Of a DNA stretch of 64,000 nucleotides, positions 34,443-43,349 are shown piece by piece. The number at the start of each line of letters is the position of its first letter. The first letter of the stretch is position 1. A program made the position numbers and the translations under genes. Source of the DNA: Mycobacteroides chelonae (GTDB lineage: Bacteria > Actinomycetota > Actinomycetes > Mycobacteriales > Mycobacteriaceae). The stretch lies in NCBI RefSeq assembly GCF_016767715.1, contig NZ_CP050145.1:2046001-2110000 (forward strand), read 5' to 3'. Under the pieces are notes generated by a model. It did not search any database. It was not told the DNA's origin and saw only the letters and a list, made by a program, of their open reading frames with translations.

Positions 34443-36074
34443 ATGCAAAGCACAATGCAAAATGTTCCGCTCACGGTGTCGGCGATCGTCCAGCATGCGG
34501 CAGCCATACACGGTGACAGCGAGGTCGTCACTCCGACCGGAAATGGATATCGGAGAACGCCTTACCGCATTGTGCTGGCGCGAGTGGCTCGCCTTGCCAA
34601 TGCGCTGCGCAGTCTTGGCGTCACGGCAGACCAACGCGTGGCCACCTTCCAGTGGAGCAACCAGGAACATCTGGAGGCCTACTGTGCGATTCCCTCCATG
34701 GGCGCGGTCCTGCACACGCTCAACATTCGTTTGGCCCCAGAGCAACTGGCGTACATCGCCAATCACGCGAGCGATCAGATCGTCCTAGTCGACGCTTCGG
34801 TTGCCCCGTTGTTGGCGCGCGCGCTCCCAGCGATGGCGTCGGTGCACACCGTCATCGTCACCGGAGAGGGCGACCTTGCCCCGCTCCAGGGATGCGGGAA
34901 GACCGTTCTGCGTTACGAGGAAGTGCTTGCCGGCCAAGAAGAATCATTTGACTGGCCTGAGCTCGACGAGCTGTCCGCCGCGGCCATGTGTTATACGAGC
35001 GGTACCACCGGAGATCCCAAAGGCGTCGTCTACAGCCACCGTTCGACGTACCTTCACTCCCTGACCGCCTGCACAGCTAACGCTTTGTCAGTCAGCGAGG
35101 CCGACCGTGTGCTGGCCATCGTCCCAATGTTTCACGCCAATGCGTGGGGGCTTATTTACGCAGCGTTGATGTCCGGTGCGGATCTGGTACTGCCTGACCG
35201 GTATCTCCAAGCCGAACCGTTGGTGTCGATCATCGAAGACACCAGACCGACCTTGGCCGGTGCAGTGCCGACGATCTGGAACGATGTCGACCGATATCTG
35301 GATTCGCACCCTGAGCGGGACATTTCTTCGTTACGGCTGGTCGCGTGCGGGGGGTCTGCTGTTCCGCTTTCGTTGATGCGGGCATTCGAAGAGAAGTACG
35401 ACGTGCCCATTGTGCAGGCCTGGGGTATGACCGAAACCTCTCCGTTGGCGACCGTTGCACGTCCGGCTCACAGAGCCGACGCGACGCGGCGCTGGGAGCT
35501 GCGCGCATCCCAGGGCCGACCGATCTGCGGTGTCGAAATCCGGTTGCGGGACGACGACGGGAAAGACGTGCCGTGGGACGGGCAATCAGTTGGGGAGATC
35601 CAGGCGCGCGGTCCCTGGATCACCGGGTCCTATTTCGGAAACAACGATACGGAGAAGTTCGACGAAGGATGGCTGCGTACCGGTGATGTGGGCAAGATCG
35701 ACGCCGAGGGCTATCTGACACTGACCGACCGCTCGAAAGACGTCATCAAGTCAGGTGGCGAATGGATCTCCTCGGTGGAGCTGGAAAACACGCTGATCGG
35801 CCACCCTGCCGTGTACGAAGCGGCGGTAGTCGGCGTCGCGGACGATAAATGGCAGGAAAGGCCGTTGGCGCTTGTCGTCGTCCACCCCGGAACCGACGTT
35901 GACATTGACCAACTCCGATCGTTCCTTGCGGACAAAGTCGCCAAATGGTGGATTCCCGAGCGATGGAGCTTCGTGTCCGATATTCCGAGGACGAGCGTCG
36001 GAAAGTACGACAAAAAGGTCATCCGTGCGCGCCACTCTGCCGGCGAATACCTCATCGAAATCGAAACGTCATAA
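34443..36074 (+). CDS. acyl-CoA synthetase (long-chain/AlkK type)
   Basis: A 543-residue ANL ligase: CYTSGTTGDPKGVVYSHR, VPMFHANAWGL, WGMTETSP, GWLRTGDVGKID, KSGGEWISSVELEN and SVGKYDKK with the C-terminal Lys. The HANAWG and SGGEWISS variants fit the medium/long-chain AlkK-like branch. It activates the acid released by oxidation or ester cleavage. Two other Met codons lie near the start (34443 and 34455); the first is used. It is followed after 38 bases by an acyl-CoA dehydrogenase. Confidence 0.9.
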   Translation: MQSTMQNVPLTVSAIVQHAAAIHGDSEVVTPTGNGYRRTPYRIVLARVARLANALRSLGVTADQRVATFQWSNQEHLEAYCAIPSMGAVLHTLNIRLAPEQLAYIANHASDQIVLVDASVAPLLARALPAMASVHTVIVTGEGDLAPLQGCGKTVLRYEEVLAGQEESFDWPELDELSAAAMCYTSGTTGDPKGVVYSHRSTYLHSLTACTANALSVSEADRVLAIVPMFHANAWGLIYAALMSGADLVLPDRYLQAEPLVSIIEDTRPTLAGAVPTIWNDVDRYLDSHPERDISSLRLVACGGSAVPLSLMRAFEEKYDVPIVQAWGMTETSPLATVARPAHRADATRRWELRASQGRPICGVEIRLRDDDGKDVPWDGQSVGEIQARGPWITGSYFGNNDTEKFDEGWLRTGDVGKIDAEGYLTLTDRSKDVIKSGGEWISSVELENTLIGHPAVYEAAVVGVADDKWQERPLALVVVHPGTDVDIDQLRSFLADKVAKWWIPERWSFVSDIPRTSVGKYDKKVIRARHSAGEYLIEIETS

Positions 36075-36112
36075 CGTCAAATCCCTGGAATTCCAACAGT
36101 CGGAAGGTAATC

Positions 36113-37258
36113 ATGTCCTCACCAATCTCTCCCTGGATGAATGCCGAATTACTCGAGCTTCGTGACCTCGCTGCGAAGTTCTTCTCGGCCGAATTGGCGC
36201 CGCATGCGAACCGCTTTGCAGACCAGCACCACGTCGACCGAGAACTGTGGAACCGAGCAGGCGAGCTGGGCCTGCTCTGCATGTCTATACCTGAGGAATA
36301 CGGCGGAGGCGGTGGCACTTTCGCGCACGAAGCGGTCGTGCTTGAAGAGCAGGCCCGCATAGGTGACAGCTCATGGGGCGCGGGACTGCACAGCGGAATC
36401 GTCGCCCACTACATCCTGCAGTACGCGACTGAAGAGCTGCGCGCGCAGTGGCTTCCCAAGATGGCGTCCGGTGAAATGATCGGGGCGATCGCCATGACAG
36501 AACCGGGGACCGGGTCCGATCTGCAGAGCGTCAAGACAAAAGCCCTCCTGGACGGTGACGAGTACGTGATCACCGGCTCCAAGACTTTCATCACCAACGG
36601 CCAACAGGCCGACCTCATCATCGTTGTTGCCAAGACAGATCCGAGCCAGGGCGCTGCGGGCATCTCTTTGATCGTTGTCGAGGCTGACCGGGCGGGATTC
36701 CGGCGCGGCAAGGTTCTCGACAAAATCGGCCAGCGCGGCCAGGACACCTCCGAGTTGTTCTTCGATGAAGTGAGAGTTCCGCGCTCGCATCTACTGGGCC
36801 AGTCTGAGGGACAGGGCTTCATTCAGCTGATGACGCAGCTGCCACAAGAGCGACTCATCGTCGCGGTGGGGGCTGTCGCAGCGATGGAACTTGCCCTGGA
36901 GCAGACGCTCAAGTACACGCGTGAGCGGGAGGCGTTCGGTCGGCCTGTCTTTGGCTTTCAGAACACCAAGTTCACGCTGGCTGAAGCCGCGACAGAAACG
37001 CGCATCGCACGAGTGTTCCTCGACTACTGCATCGACCTGCACCTTGCGGGTCAACTCGACGTGCAGACCGTCGCCATGGCGAAGTGGTGGACCACTGAGC
37101 GAGCGATGAAGGTACTCGATGACTGTATGCAGCTTCACGGCGGATATGGCTACATGACCGAGTACCCCATCTCGAGGTTGTGGGTGGATCAGCGCGTGCA
37201 AAAAATCTATGCCGGCACGAACGAGGTGATGAAGGAAATCATCTCGCGTTCCCTATGA
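36113..37258 (+). CDS. acyl-CoA dehydrogenase
   Basis: A 381-residue dehydrogenase with AMTEPGTGSDLQSV, ITGSKTFITNG and the C-terminal LHGGYGYMTEYPISRLWVDQ and IYAGTNEVMKEII. The Glu of TEYP is at the usual catalytic position for long- and medium-chain enzymes. CGGAAGG lies before ATG 36113; the frame extends upstream over the ligase end but without family likeness. It introduces the alpha-beta double bond in the product of the preceding ligase. Confidence 0.92.
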   Translation: MSSPISPWMNAELLELRDLAAKFFSAELAPHANRFADQHHVDRELWNRAGELGLLCMSIPEEYGGGGGTFAHEAVVLEEQARIGDSSWGAGLHSGIVAHYILQYATEELRAQWLPKMASGEMIGAIAMTEPGTGSDLQSVKTKALLDGDEYVITGSKTFITNGQQADLIIVVAKTDPSQGAAGISLIVVEADRAGFRRGKVLDKIGQRGQDTSELFFDEVRVPRSHLLGQSEGQGFIQLMTQLPQERLIVAVGAVAAMELALEQTLKYTREREAFGRPVFGFQNTKFTLAEAATETRIARVFLDYCIDLHLAGQLDVQTVAMAKWWTTERAMKVLDDCMQLHGGYGYMTEYPISRLWVDQRVQKIYAGTNEVMKEIISRSL

Positions 37259-37307
37259 CTCAGAGGAGTTGCCGCCCGCACGTTAGTCATCTAGAGGAGG
37301 AGGACTG

Positions 37308-38366
37308 ATGGCATCGATGGTGGTGCCGTATCGCCACGACATGGGCGGCCACTGCGGATCGGGGGCTCTTCGGGATTTGACCGAATGGGCCGGGATCCGT
37401 TGGGGTGATGACACCCCGGACGAAGGCATCGTGTTTGCTCTCGGCGGGGCCCTCGACTTCTCGTATGTTCGCTCGGCCCACCTACGTCCACCGATCTACC
37501 TCGTTGGACGCAGCGCGGACCTCGAAGACGAATACTTGACCCGGTTGGGCGCGCGCTTCGAGTGTCGTTCGACAGACGACCCCGATCTCGGGTGGAAATG
37601 GGTGACCGAACAGATCGATGCCGGTACGCCGGTCATGGTGTGGACTGACATCGCCGAATTGCCCTATCTGAGAACGCGTCTGAGTATGAGCCGGCACGAT
37701 GTCGTGATCGTAGGGTACGACGACGACGAGGAACTCGCCTTCGTGGTCGATAACGATCGCGATACACCTCAAGCCGTGCCTTACGAGAATCTACGGAAGG
37801 CGCGGGCATCGACGGGATTTCCCGTCCCCACGCGGCACACCACCTACGTAGTCGAGTGGCCCGGCGCGGCACCAGATCTCGGCAATGCTGCCCGGTCGGC
37901 CTTCCGTAGGTCCGCGGACGCGATGCAGGGTTCGTGTGTGAGCGCGCCGATCACCGAGGACTCCGATTGTGAAATTCAGGTGCGTGGGCTACCAGGGGTA
38001 TCGACTTTTGTGGAGGATCTCAAGCGGTGGCCGAAGATCTTTGACGACGACACCCTCGACGGAGCCTTGTTTGCGCTGAGCGCCTTCATCGAAAAAGCCG
38101 GAACCGGAGGCGGTCTGTTCCGAGATCTGCAAGCACGTGGATGTCGGCGCGTCGCTGAAGAGTTGAGTTTCGAACCTGCGTTTAAAGCAGCGGAGGCTGC
38201 AAAGACCGCATCTGAGTTGTGGACCGCGGTTGCGCACGCCGCTTATGACCGCGGTGCAGATCCGCACCGAAGAGCGAGCGGCGCCGCGTCCGTGGCTGCG
38301 CAATTGCCGACAGCCGAACGTCGACTCGCGGAGGCGCTGAGGGAGGCAGGAGATCTACTCCTATGA
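37308..38366 (+). CDS. BtrH N-terminal-domain protein (DUF4872-like)
   Basis: A 352-residue protein. The N-terminal part has the BtrH/cysteine-peptidase-like signature: HDMGGHCGSGALRDL with Cys16, then SRHDVVIVGYDDDEELAFVVDND with His near 130. BtrH in butirosin synthesis moves an acyl group from an acyl carrier protein to an amine. The C-terminal 150 residues are helical (DUF4872 region). GGAGGAGG precedes the ATG. Finding it between an acyl-CoA dehydrogenase and an SCP2-like gene suggests thioester or amide chemistry in this pathway, but the reaction is unknown. Confidence 0.7.
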   Translation: MASMVVPYRHDMGGHCGSGALRDLTEWAGIRWGDDTPDEGIVFALGGALDFSYVRSAHLRPPIYLVGRSADLEDEYLTRLGARFECRSTDDPDLGWKWVTEQIDAGTPVMVWTDIAELPYLRTRLSMSRHDVVIVGYDDDEELAFVVDNDRDTPQAVPYENLRKARASTGFPVPTRHTTYVVEWPGAAPDLGNAARSAFRRSADAMQGSCVSAPITEDSDCEIQVRGLPGVSTFVEDLKRWPKIFDDDTLDGALFALSAFIEKAGTGGGLFRDLQARGCRRVAEELSFEPAFKAAEAAKTASELWTAVAHAAYDRGADPHRRASGAASVAAQLPTAERRLAEALREAGDLLL

Positions 38367-38457
38367 GTTCTGATTGCTTCGGAGCAAGCCGAACTGGTTG
38401 CGACCCAGCAGATTTATTTGAGCGCTTTGAATTGTGTCATAGGAAGGGAGAATCACG

Positions 38458-38868
38458 ATGGCTGTCTTCGCTGATGCGGAAGAGGTTTACCGCTACCTCG
38501 CCGGCATCTTTCGACGAGGTTTGGAGAACGAAGACCTTGCGAACAGACTTGCCGGGTCCGGGGTGGTGTTACGGATCCACTACACCGATCCGGATGCGGT
38601 AGTAACCGTGGATATGCCGGAGAAGGTCGTAGAGACCGGCGCGGACAGTGGCGTTACACCGAATGTCGAATTGTTCATGTCCGCGGATACCGGCAACAGG
38701 TTCTGGTTGGGGAAGGTGAACTTGACCATGGCGATGGCGAAAGGAACTGTACGAGCGAAAGGTCCTGTCACCAAACTGATCAAGCTCATACCGCAGGCAA
38801 AGAACCTCTTTCCGGAATACCGGGCAATCCTTGAGGCCGACAAGCGTCACGACCTGCTCAATGTGTGA
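38458..38868 (+). CDS. SCP2-like sterol-carrier domain protein
   Basis: A 136-residue single-domain protein. The pattern of alternating strands (VVLRIHYTDPDAVVTVDM, PNVELFMSADTGNRFWLGKVNLTMAMAKGTVRAKGP) and final helices matches SCP2. Such domains bind hydrophobic acyl or sterol ligands and often assist lipid catabolism. AAGGGAG precedes ATG 38458, 92 bases after the BtrH-like gene. It suggests that the pathway's substrate is lipophilic. Confidence 0.75.
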   Translation: MAVFADAEEVYRYLAGIFRRGLENEDLANRLAGSGVVLRIHYTDPDAVVTVDMPEKVVETGADSGVTPNVELFMSADTGNRFWLGKVNLTMAMAKGTVRAKGPVTKLIKLIPQAKNLFPEYRAILEADKRHDLLNV

Positions 38869-39016
38869 TGTCGGTGCGGTACCGCGCCCGGGCCCGGGTG
38901 AGCGGCGCGGGCCTCTGGGCGATGTGCCCGGAGATCATCCAGGACAGTTCGCGCGACCACCGTGCGCGGTCGGGATAACTACTCGAGAAGCGTAATTCGA
39001 TAGAAGGGACTTCAAC

Positions 39017-40123
39017 ATGAAGACACGTGCGGCTGTTTTGTGGGGCTTGGAGCAGAAGTGGGAGGTCGAAGAAGTCGATTTGGATCCGCCAGGTCCCGGG
39101 GAGGTCCTCGTGCGGCTGGCGGCCACCGGCTTGTGCCATTCCGACGAACATCTGGTGACCGGCGACCTCCCGATCCCATTGCCGGTAGTGGGGGGTCATG
39201 AGGGTGCTGGCACAGTCGTGGAGTGCGGCGAAGGGGTTGAGGAACTGTCCGAAGGTGATTCTGTCATCTTGACCTTCCTTCCCTCGTGTGGGCGCTGCTC
39301 GTACTGCGCGCGCGGCATGGGCAATCTCTGTGAGTTGGGAGCGGCGCTCATGATGGGACCGCAGATCGACGGCACCTATCGCTTTCACGCACGAGGCGAG
39401 GACGTCGGGCAGATGTGTTTGCTCGGGACGTTTTCCGAGTACACAGTGGTGCCGCAGGCGTCCGTGGTCAAGATTGACGGCGGAATCCCCCTGGATCGGG
39501 CAGCCTTGATCGGTTGCGGCGTCACGACCGGTTACGGATCTGCGGTGCGGACTGGGGAGGTGCGCGCCGGGGACACCGTCGTGGTAGTGGGAGCGGGCGG
39601 AATCGGAATGAATGCGATTCAGGGCGCGCGAATCGCGGGAGCGCTGGCGATTGTGGCGGTCGATCCGGTGAAGTTCAAGCGAGAGCAAGCGAGCGGGTTC
39701 GGTGCGACGCACACCGCGGCCTCGATGGATGAAGCTTGGTCGCTGGTCAGCGATATGACGCTGGGCAAGCTGGCTGATGTCTGCATCCTCACCACCGATG
39801 TGGCTGAGGCCTCCTACACCGCGGAAGCGCTGGCCTTGGTCGGAAAGCGCGGGCGCGTCGTGGTCACGGCCATCGGGCACCCCGACGACTCATCGATCTC
39901 AGGATCACTGCTTGAAATGACGCTTTACGAGAAGCAGATTCGTGGCGCTTTGTATGGCTCATCCAATGCGCCGCACGATATTCCGCGACTGGTCGAGCTG
40001 TACTCCGCTGGGTTGTTGAAGCTCGATGAGTTGGTCACCCGCGAATACTCCCTCGACCAAATTAATGAGGGCTACCAGGATATGCGTTCAGGAAAAAATA
40101 TCCGAGGGCTGGTCCGGTTCTGA
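39017..40123 (+). CDS. zinc-dependent alcohol dehydrogenase (NDMA-dependent type)
   Basis: A 368-residue medium-chain dehydrogenase: catalytic zinc site GLCHSDEHLVTGDLP and GGHEGAGTVVE, structural zinc cysteines in CGRCSYCARGMGNLC, and cofactor site VVVVGAGGIGMNAIQ. The GRCSYCARGMGNLCELGA style resembles the mycobacterial NDMA-dependent alcohol dehydrogenase family, which keeps its nicotinamide bound. It oxidises an alcohol such as the one freed by the esterase or formed by a P450. It is 148 bases after the SCP2 gene. Confidence 0.88.
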   Translation: MKTRAAVLWGLEQKWEVEEVDLDPPGPGEVLVRLAATGLCHSDEHLVTGDLPIPLPVVGGHEGAGTVVECGEGVEELSEGDSVILTFLPSCGRCSYCARGMGNLCELGAALMMGPQIDGTYRFHARGEDVGQMCLLGTFSEYTVVPQASVVKIDGGIPLDRAALIGCGVTTGYGSAVRTGEVRAGDTVVVVGAGGIGMNAIQGARIAGALAIVAVDPVKFKREQASGFGATHTAASMDEAWSLVSDMTLGKLADVCILTTDVAEASYTAEALALVGKRGRVVVTAIGHPDDSSISGSLLEMTLYEKQIRGALYGSSNAPHDIPRLVELYSAGLLKLDELVTREYSLDQINEGYQDMRSGKNIRGLVRF

Positions 40124-40283
40124 AGAGCATCATGCCCACTGCTGGTCTCCATGTCCTTGCGTTGCTGCAGATCATGCGGCCGGGCCCCTTGGGTGGTTGG
40201 CGTCGGGTCCTTCTTTCCCGTCGTGAGGACGGCAAGCATCAGACACCTCATCGATCATCTATCACATTCTCTGGGAGGCTGAG

Positions 40284-41483
40284 ATGACGGACGCTGGCAC
40301 GACCACGGCAAGCAGGGATGGGGCTGCTCGTTTCGCTATCGCCCCGGAGGTGTGGACCACGCCGGAGCGACGAGCGCTGAGCCAAATGGCGCGGTCTTTC
40401 TCGGAACGTGAAATCGCGCCGAAGCTAGCGGAATGGGAGCACGTGGGTGAGATTCCGCGCGACCTGCATCTCAATGCTGCCGAGGTGGGGCTTCTCAGAA
40501 TCGGGTTCCCGGAAGAAGTCGGCGGCAGCGGCGGCAATGCGATTGACTCTGCACTGGTCACTGAGGCCATCCTGGCCGCAGGCGGGTCCACTGGCGTCTG
40601 CGCCGCCTTGTTCACCCATGGCATTGCCCTTCCCCACATTGCCGCCAATGGCTCCGACGCCCTGATTCAACGATATGTCCGTCCTACGCTCGCAGGAAAG
40701 ATGATCGGCTCGCTGGGCGTTACCGAGCCTGGGGCAGGCTCAGATGTCGCGAATCTGCGCACACGCGCGGTGCGCGAGGGGGACACCTACGTGGTCAACG
40801 GAGCAAAGACGTTCATCACCAGCGGAGTTCGAGCGGACTTCGTTACTACGGCGGTACGCACCGGCGGACCGGGTTACGGTGGAGTTTCATTGCTTGTGAT
40901 CGACAAGAATTCGCCTGGATTCGAAGTGTCCCGCCGGTTAGACAAGATGGGGTGGCGATGTAGCGACACCGCCGAGTTGTCTTTCGTCGACGTTCGCGTA
41001 CCGGCTGACAACCTGGTGGGGGCAGAGAACAGTGGGTTTTTGCAGATCATGCAGCAATTTCAGGCTGAACGGCTCGGCATCGCCGTCCAGGCGTACGCGA
41101 CGGCGGGTCGGGCTCTCGACCTTGCCAAGAGTTGGGCGCGGGAACGTGAAACGTTCGGTAGACCCTTGACGGGGCGCCAGATCATTCGCCATAAGCTTGC
41201 GGAGATGGCTCGACAGGTCGACGTGGCGTGCACCTACACCCGTGCGGTCATGCAGAGGTGGCTAGCGGGGGAGGATGTCGTTGCCGAGGTGTCGATGGCC
41301 AAGAACACCGCTGTGTATGCGTGCGACTACGTGGTCAATGAGGCGGTTCAGATCTTCGGTGGGATGGGCTACATGCGTGAGTCTGAGATCGAGAGACACT
41401 ATCGAGATTGCCGAATTCTCGGAATAGGCGGCGGCACCAACGAAATCATGAACGAGGTCATCGCCAAACGTATCGGACTCTAG
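40284..41483 (+). CDS. acyl-CoA dehydrogenase
   Basis: A 399-residue dehydrogenase with LGVTEPGAGSDVANL (spanning residues 145-165), VNGAKTFITSG and the C-terminal FGGMGYMRESEIERHYRDCRI, GGGTNEIMNEVI. The position equivalent to the usual catalytic Glu reads RESE, and RHYRDCRILGIGGGTNE fits the FadE family. GGGAGGCTGAG lies before the ATG. It is the last gene of the catabolic run and ends 40 bases before IS debris, so genes beyond it may have been lost. Confidence 0.9.
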   Translation: MTDAGTTTASRDGAARFAIAPEVWTTPERRALSQMARSFSEREIAPKLAEWEHVGEIPRDLHLNAAEVGLLRIGFPEEVGGSGGNAIDSALVTEAILAAGGSTGVCAALFTHGIALPHIAANGSDALIQRYVRPTLAGKMIGSLGVTEPGAGSDVANLRTRAVREGDTYVVNGAKTFITSGVRADFVTTAVRTGGPGYGGVSLLVIDKNSPGFEVSRRLDKMGWRCSDTAELSFVDVRVPADNLVGAENSGFLQIMQQFQAERLGIAVQAYATAGRALDLAKSWARERETFGRPLTGRQIIRHKLAEMARQVDVACTYTRAVMQRWLAGEDVVAEVSMAKNTAVYACDYVVNEAVQIFGGMGYMRESEIERHYRDCRILGIGGGTNEIMNEVIAKRIGL

Positions 41484-41523
41484 CTACTTGATTGAATCGC
41501 CCTGACTTTCCCGGAGGCTCGGG

Positions 41524-41965
41524 TTATTGGATTCCGGCCAGGGGTTGGTCGGTCCCATGTGCATCGTGGAACGCGGCTTCGAACTCGGTGGGTGGGATGT
41601 CATTAAGGTAGCTGTGTAAGCGGCTGGTGTTGTGCCAGTACACCCAGCTCAGGGTCGCGAGTTCGACGTCCTCGACGGTCTTCCACGGCCTGGTGCGGAC
41701 TGGCCCGTAGATCAGCTCCGCCTTGTAGTAGCCGTTCACCGTCTCCAGGGCATTATCGTAGCTGTCTCCGATCGTGCCGATCGAGCGGACCGCTCCGATC
41801 TCGGCGAGCCGTTCGCCATAGCGGATAGAGGTGAATTGCGATCCGGCATCGGAGTGACATGTCAAGCCCGGCAATGTGTTTCCGCGTGACCAACGAGCCA
41901 TCTCCAACGCATCCAGCACCATGGTGGTACGCATGTGCGACGCTACCCGCCAGCCCACGATCATC
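41524..41965 (-). pseudogene. IS3-family transposase OrfB, C-terminal fragment
   Basis: The segment reads IVGWRVASHM, then GLTCHSDAGSQFTSIRYGERLAEIG and a DNALETVNGYYKAEL block, ending in LHSYLNDIPPTEFEAAF. These are the second Asp and the Glu of the IS3 DDE domain, so only the C-terminal half remains. The first Asp and the N-terminus are missing: the gene is cut at 41965 by the left inverted repeat of a second IS. The open frame continues artificially into that IS. It differs from the intact neighbour's transposase, so the two elements are unrelated copies within the family. Confidence 0.85.
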
Positions 41966-42035
41966 GGGTCTGCTGCACCAATAGGTGACATCTGAGTTGG
42001 CTTGCCCAAAGCGGGCGGGCTGGAAGGATGTCAGT

Positions 42036-42344
42036 GTGCCTAGGCCCTACCCCCGTGAATTTCGCGACGACGTCGTCCGCGTTGCCCGTAACCGCGACGA
42101 CGGGGTGACGATCGAGCAGATCGCCACCGATTTCGGCGTGCACCCGATGACGTTGACCAAGTGGATGCGCCAAGCCGACGTCGACGAGGGCGCCAAGCCA
42201 GGTAAGAGCACCAATGACTCCGCTGATCTGCGCGAGCTACGACGCCGAAATCGGTTGTTGGAACAAGAGAATGAAGTCTTACGGCGGGCAGCGGCGTACT
42301 TGTCGCAGGCCAATCTGCCGGGAAAAGGGTCTACCCGCTCGTAA
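42036..42344 (+). CDS. IS3-family transposase OrfA
   Basis: A 102-residue protein: helix-turn-helix FRDDVVRVARNRDDGVTIEQI through DFGVHPMTLTKWM (spread over residues 7-45), then a leucine-zipper-like coiled coil RRRNRLLEQENEVLRRAAAYL. It binds the terminal repeats and pairs with OrfB. GTG start at 42036. The A-rich string GGGAAAAGGG near 42318-42327 is a likely site for -1 frameshifting into the orfB frame. Confidence 0.88.
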   Translation: MPRPYPREFRDDVVRVARNRDDGVTIEQIATDFGVHPMTLTKWMRQADVDEGAKPGKSTNDSADLRELRRRNRLLEQENEVLRRAAAYLSQANLPGKGSTRS

Positions 42345-42376
42345 GTGAGCTCGCCGCCGACGGGATTCCCGTCGCG

Positions 42377-43198
42377 GTGACGCGCCGGGTACTCAAGCTC
42401 GCCCGCCAGCCCTACTACCGCTGGCGGGCAAATCCCATCACCAATGCCGAACTCGTCGAGGCATACCGCGCCAACGCCCTGTTCGACGCGCACGGCGAGG
42501 ACCCCGAGTTCGGCTACCGCTACCTCGTCGAGGAGGCCCGTGAGGCCGGCGAGCCGATGGCCGAGCGCACCGCCTGGCGCATCTGCTCACAGCAGCAGTT
42601 GTGGAGCGTGTTCGGCAAGAAGCGCGGCAAGAACGGCAAACCAGGACCGCCGGTGCACGACGATCTGGTCCAGCGCGACTTCACCGCTGAAACGCCAAAC
42701 ATGTTGTGGCTCAGCGACATAACTGAGCATTATACCGGCGAGGGCAAGCTCTACCTCTGCGCGATCAAGGATGCATTCTCCAACCGCATCGTGGGTTATT
42801 CGATCGACTCCCGAATGAAGTCACGCCTGGCGACCGCCGCGCTGCGCAACGCGGTCGGCCGCCGTGGGGTGGTCGCCGGCTGCGTGGTTCACACGGACAG
42901 AGGGTCGCAGTTTCGAAGTCGAAAGTTCGTCCAGGCCCTGCACCATCACGGCATGGTCGGCTCAATGGGACGTGTCGGCGCGGCCGGCGACAACGCGGCG
43001 ATGGAGAGCTTCTTCAGCCTGCTGCAGAAGAACGTCCTCGACCGCCGCCGCTGGGCCACCCGAGAGGAGCTGCGGATCGCCATCGTCACTTGGATCGAAC
43101 GCACCTACCACCGACGTCGCCGCCAAGGCGCCCTCGGCCGGTTGACCCCCGTCGAATACGAAGCCATCATGACCACGACGGCCAGTCAGGCCGCGTGA
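42377..43198 (+). CDS. IS3-family transposase OrfB (DDE integrase domain)
   Basis: A 273-residue catalytic protein with all DDE residues: LWLSDITEHYT, HTDRGSQFRSRKF and DNAAMESFFSLLQ. The N-terminal HTH_21-like part contains ARQPYYRWR. The frame is open upstream to about 42322 (KRVYPLVSELAADGIPVAVTRRVLK), which shows that the functional product is an OrfAB fusion made by -1 frameshifting; the ATG-like start at 42377 is nominal. No damage is visible, so the element may be active. Confidence 0.88.
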   Translation: MTRRVLKLARQPYYRWRANPITNAELVEAYRANALFDAHGEDPEFGYRYLVEEAREAGEPMAERTAWRICSQQQLWSVFGKKRGKNGKPGPPVHDDLVQRDFTAETPNMLWLSDITEHYTGEGKLYLCAIKDAFSNRIVGYSIDSRMKSRLATAALRNAVGRRGVVAGCVVHTDRGSQFRSRKFVQALHHHGMVGSMGRVGAAGDNAAMESFFSLLQKNVLDRRRWATREELRIAIVTWIERTYHRRRRQGALGRLTPVEYEAIMTTTASQAA

Positions 43199-43230
43199 CC
43201 GAAATTGTCACCTGATCGTGCAGCAGACCC

Positions 43231-43322
43231 ACTTCCTGATAGAGCTTGGCACAGGCCTCTTTGGTAGGTGCACCGTCCTCGCGTGAGTCAGATGCATCGG
43301 GGTCGGGAGGCATATTAGACAC
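43231..43322 (-). pseudogene. truncated N-terminus of an unknown gene
   Basis: Reading leftwards from a GTG at 43322 (or ATG 43313), about 30 codons run MSNMPPDPDASDSREDG then APTKEACAKLYQEV, and are cut by the IS right end. The N-terminus looks like a real protein start with AAGG upstream, but the rest is gone on the far side of the IS. I do not recognise it. Confidence 0.3.
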
Positions 43323-43349
43323 GGCACGACCTTAGGACGGCGGTCTCAC

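Larger units (their letters stand above)
41966..43230 (+). mobile_element. complete IS3-family insertion sequence (about 1265 bp)
   Basis: GGGTCTGCTGCAC at 41966-41978 is repeated exactly in inverse at 43218-43230, and a second shared block AGGTGACA follows inside both ends. Between them are orfA and orfB of an IS3-type transposase. No direct target duplication is seen: the flanks read ATC and ACT. The left neighbour is a transposase remnant and the right neighbour a broken short frame, so the insertion was probably followed by deletion or recombination. The true tips may be the internal TG...CA at 41971 and 43225. Confidence 0.85.

Noticed and set aside
38858..39880. Long minus-strand frame of 340 codons
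   Set aside because: It lies entirely opposite the zinc alcohol dehydrogenase and its upstream region; composition is Arg/His-rich without any domain pattern. A GC shadow.
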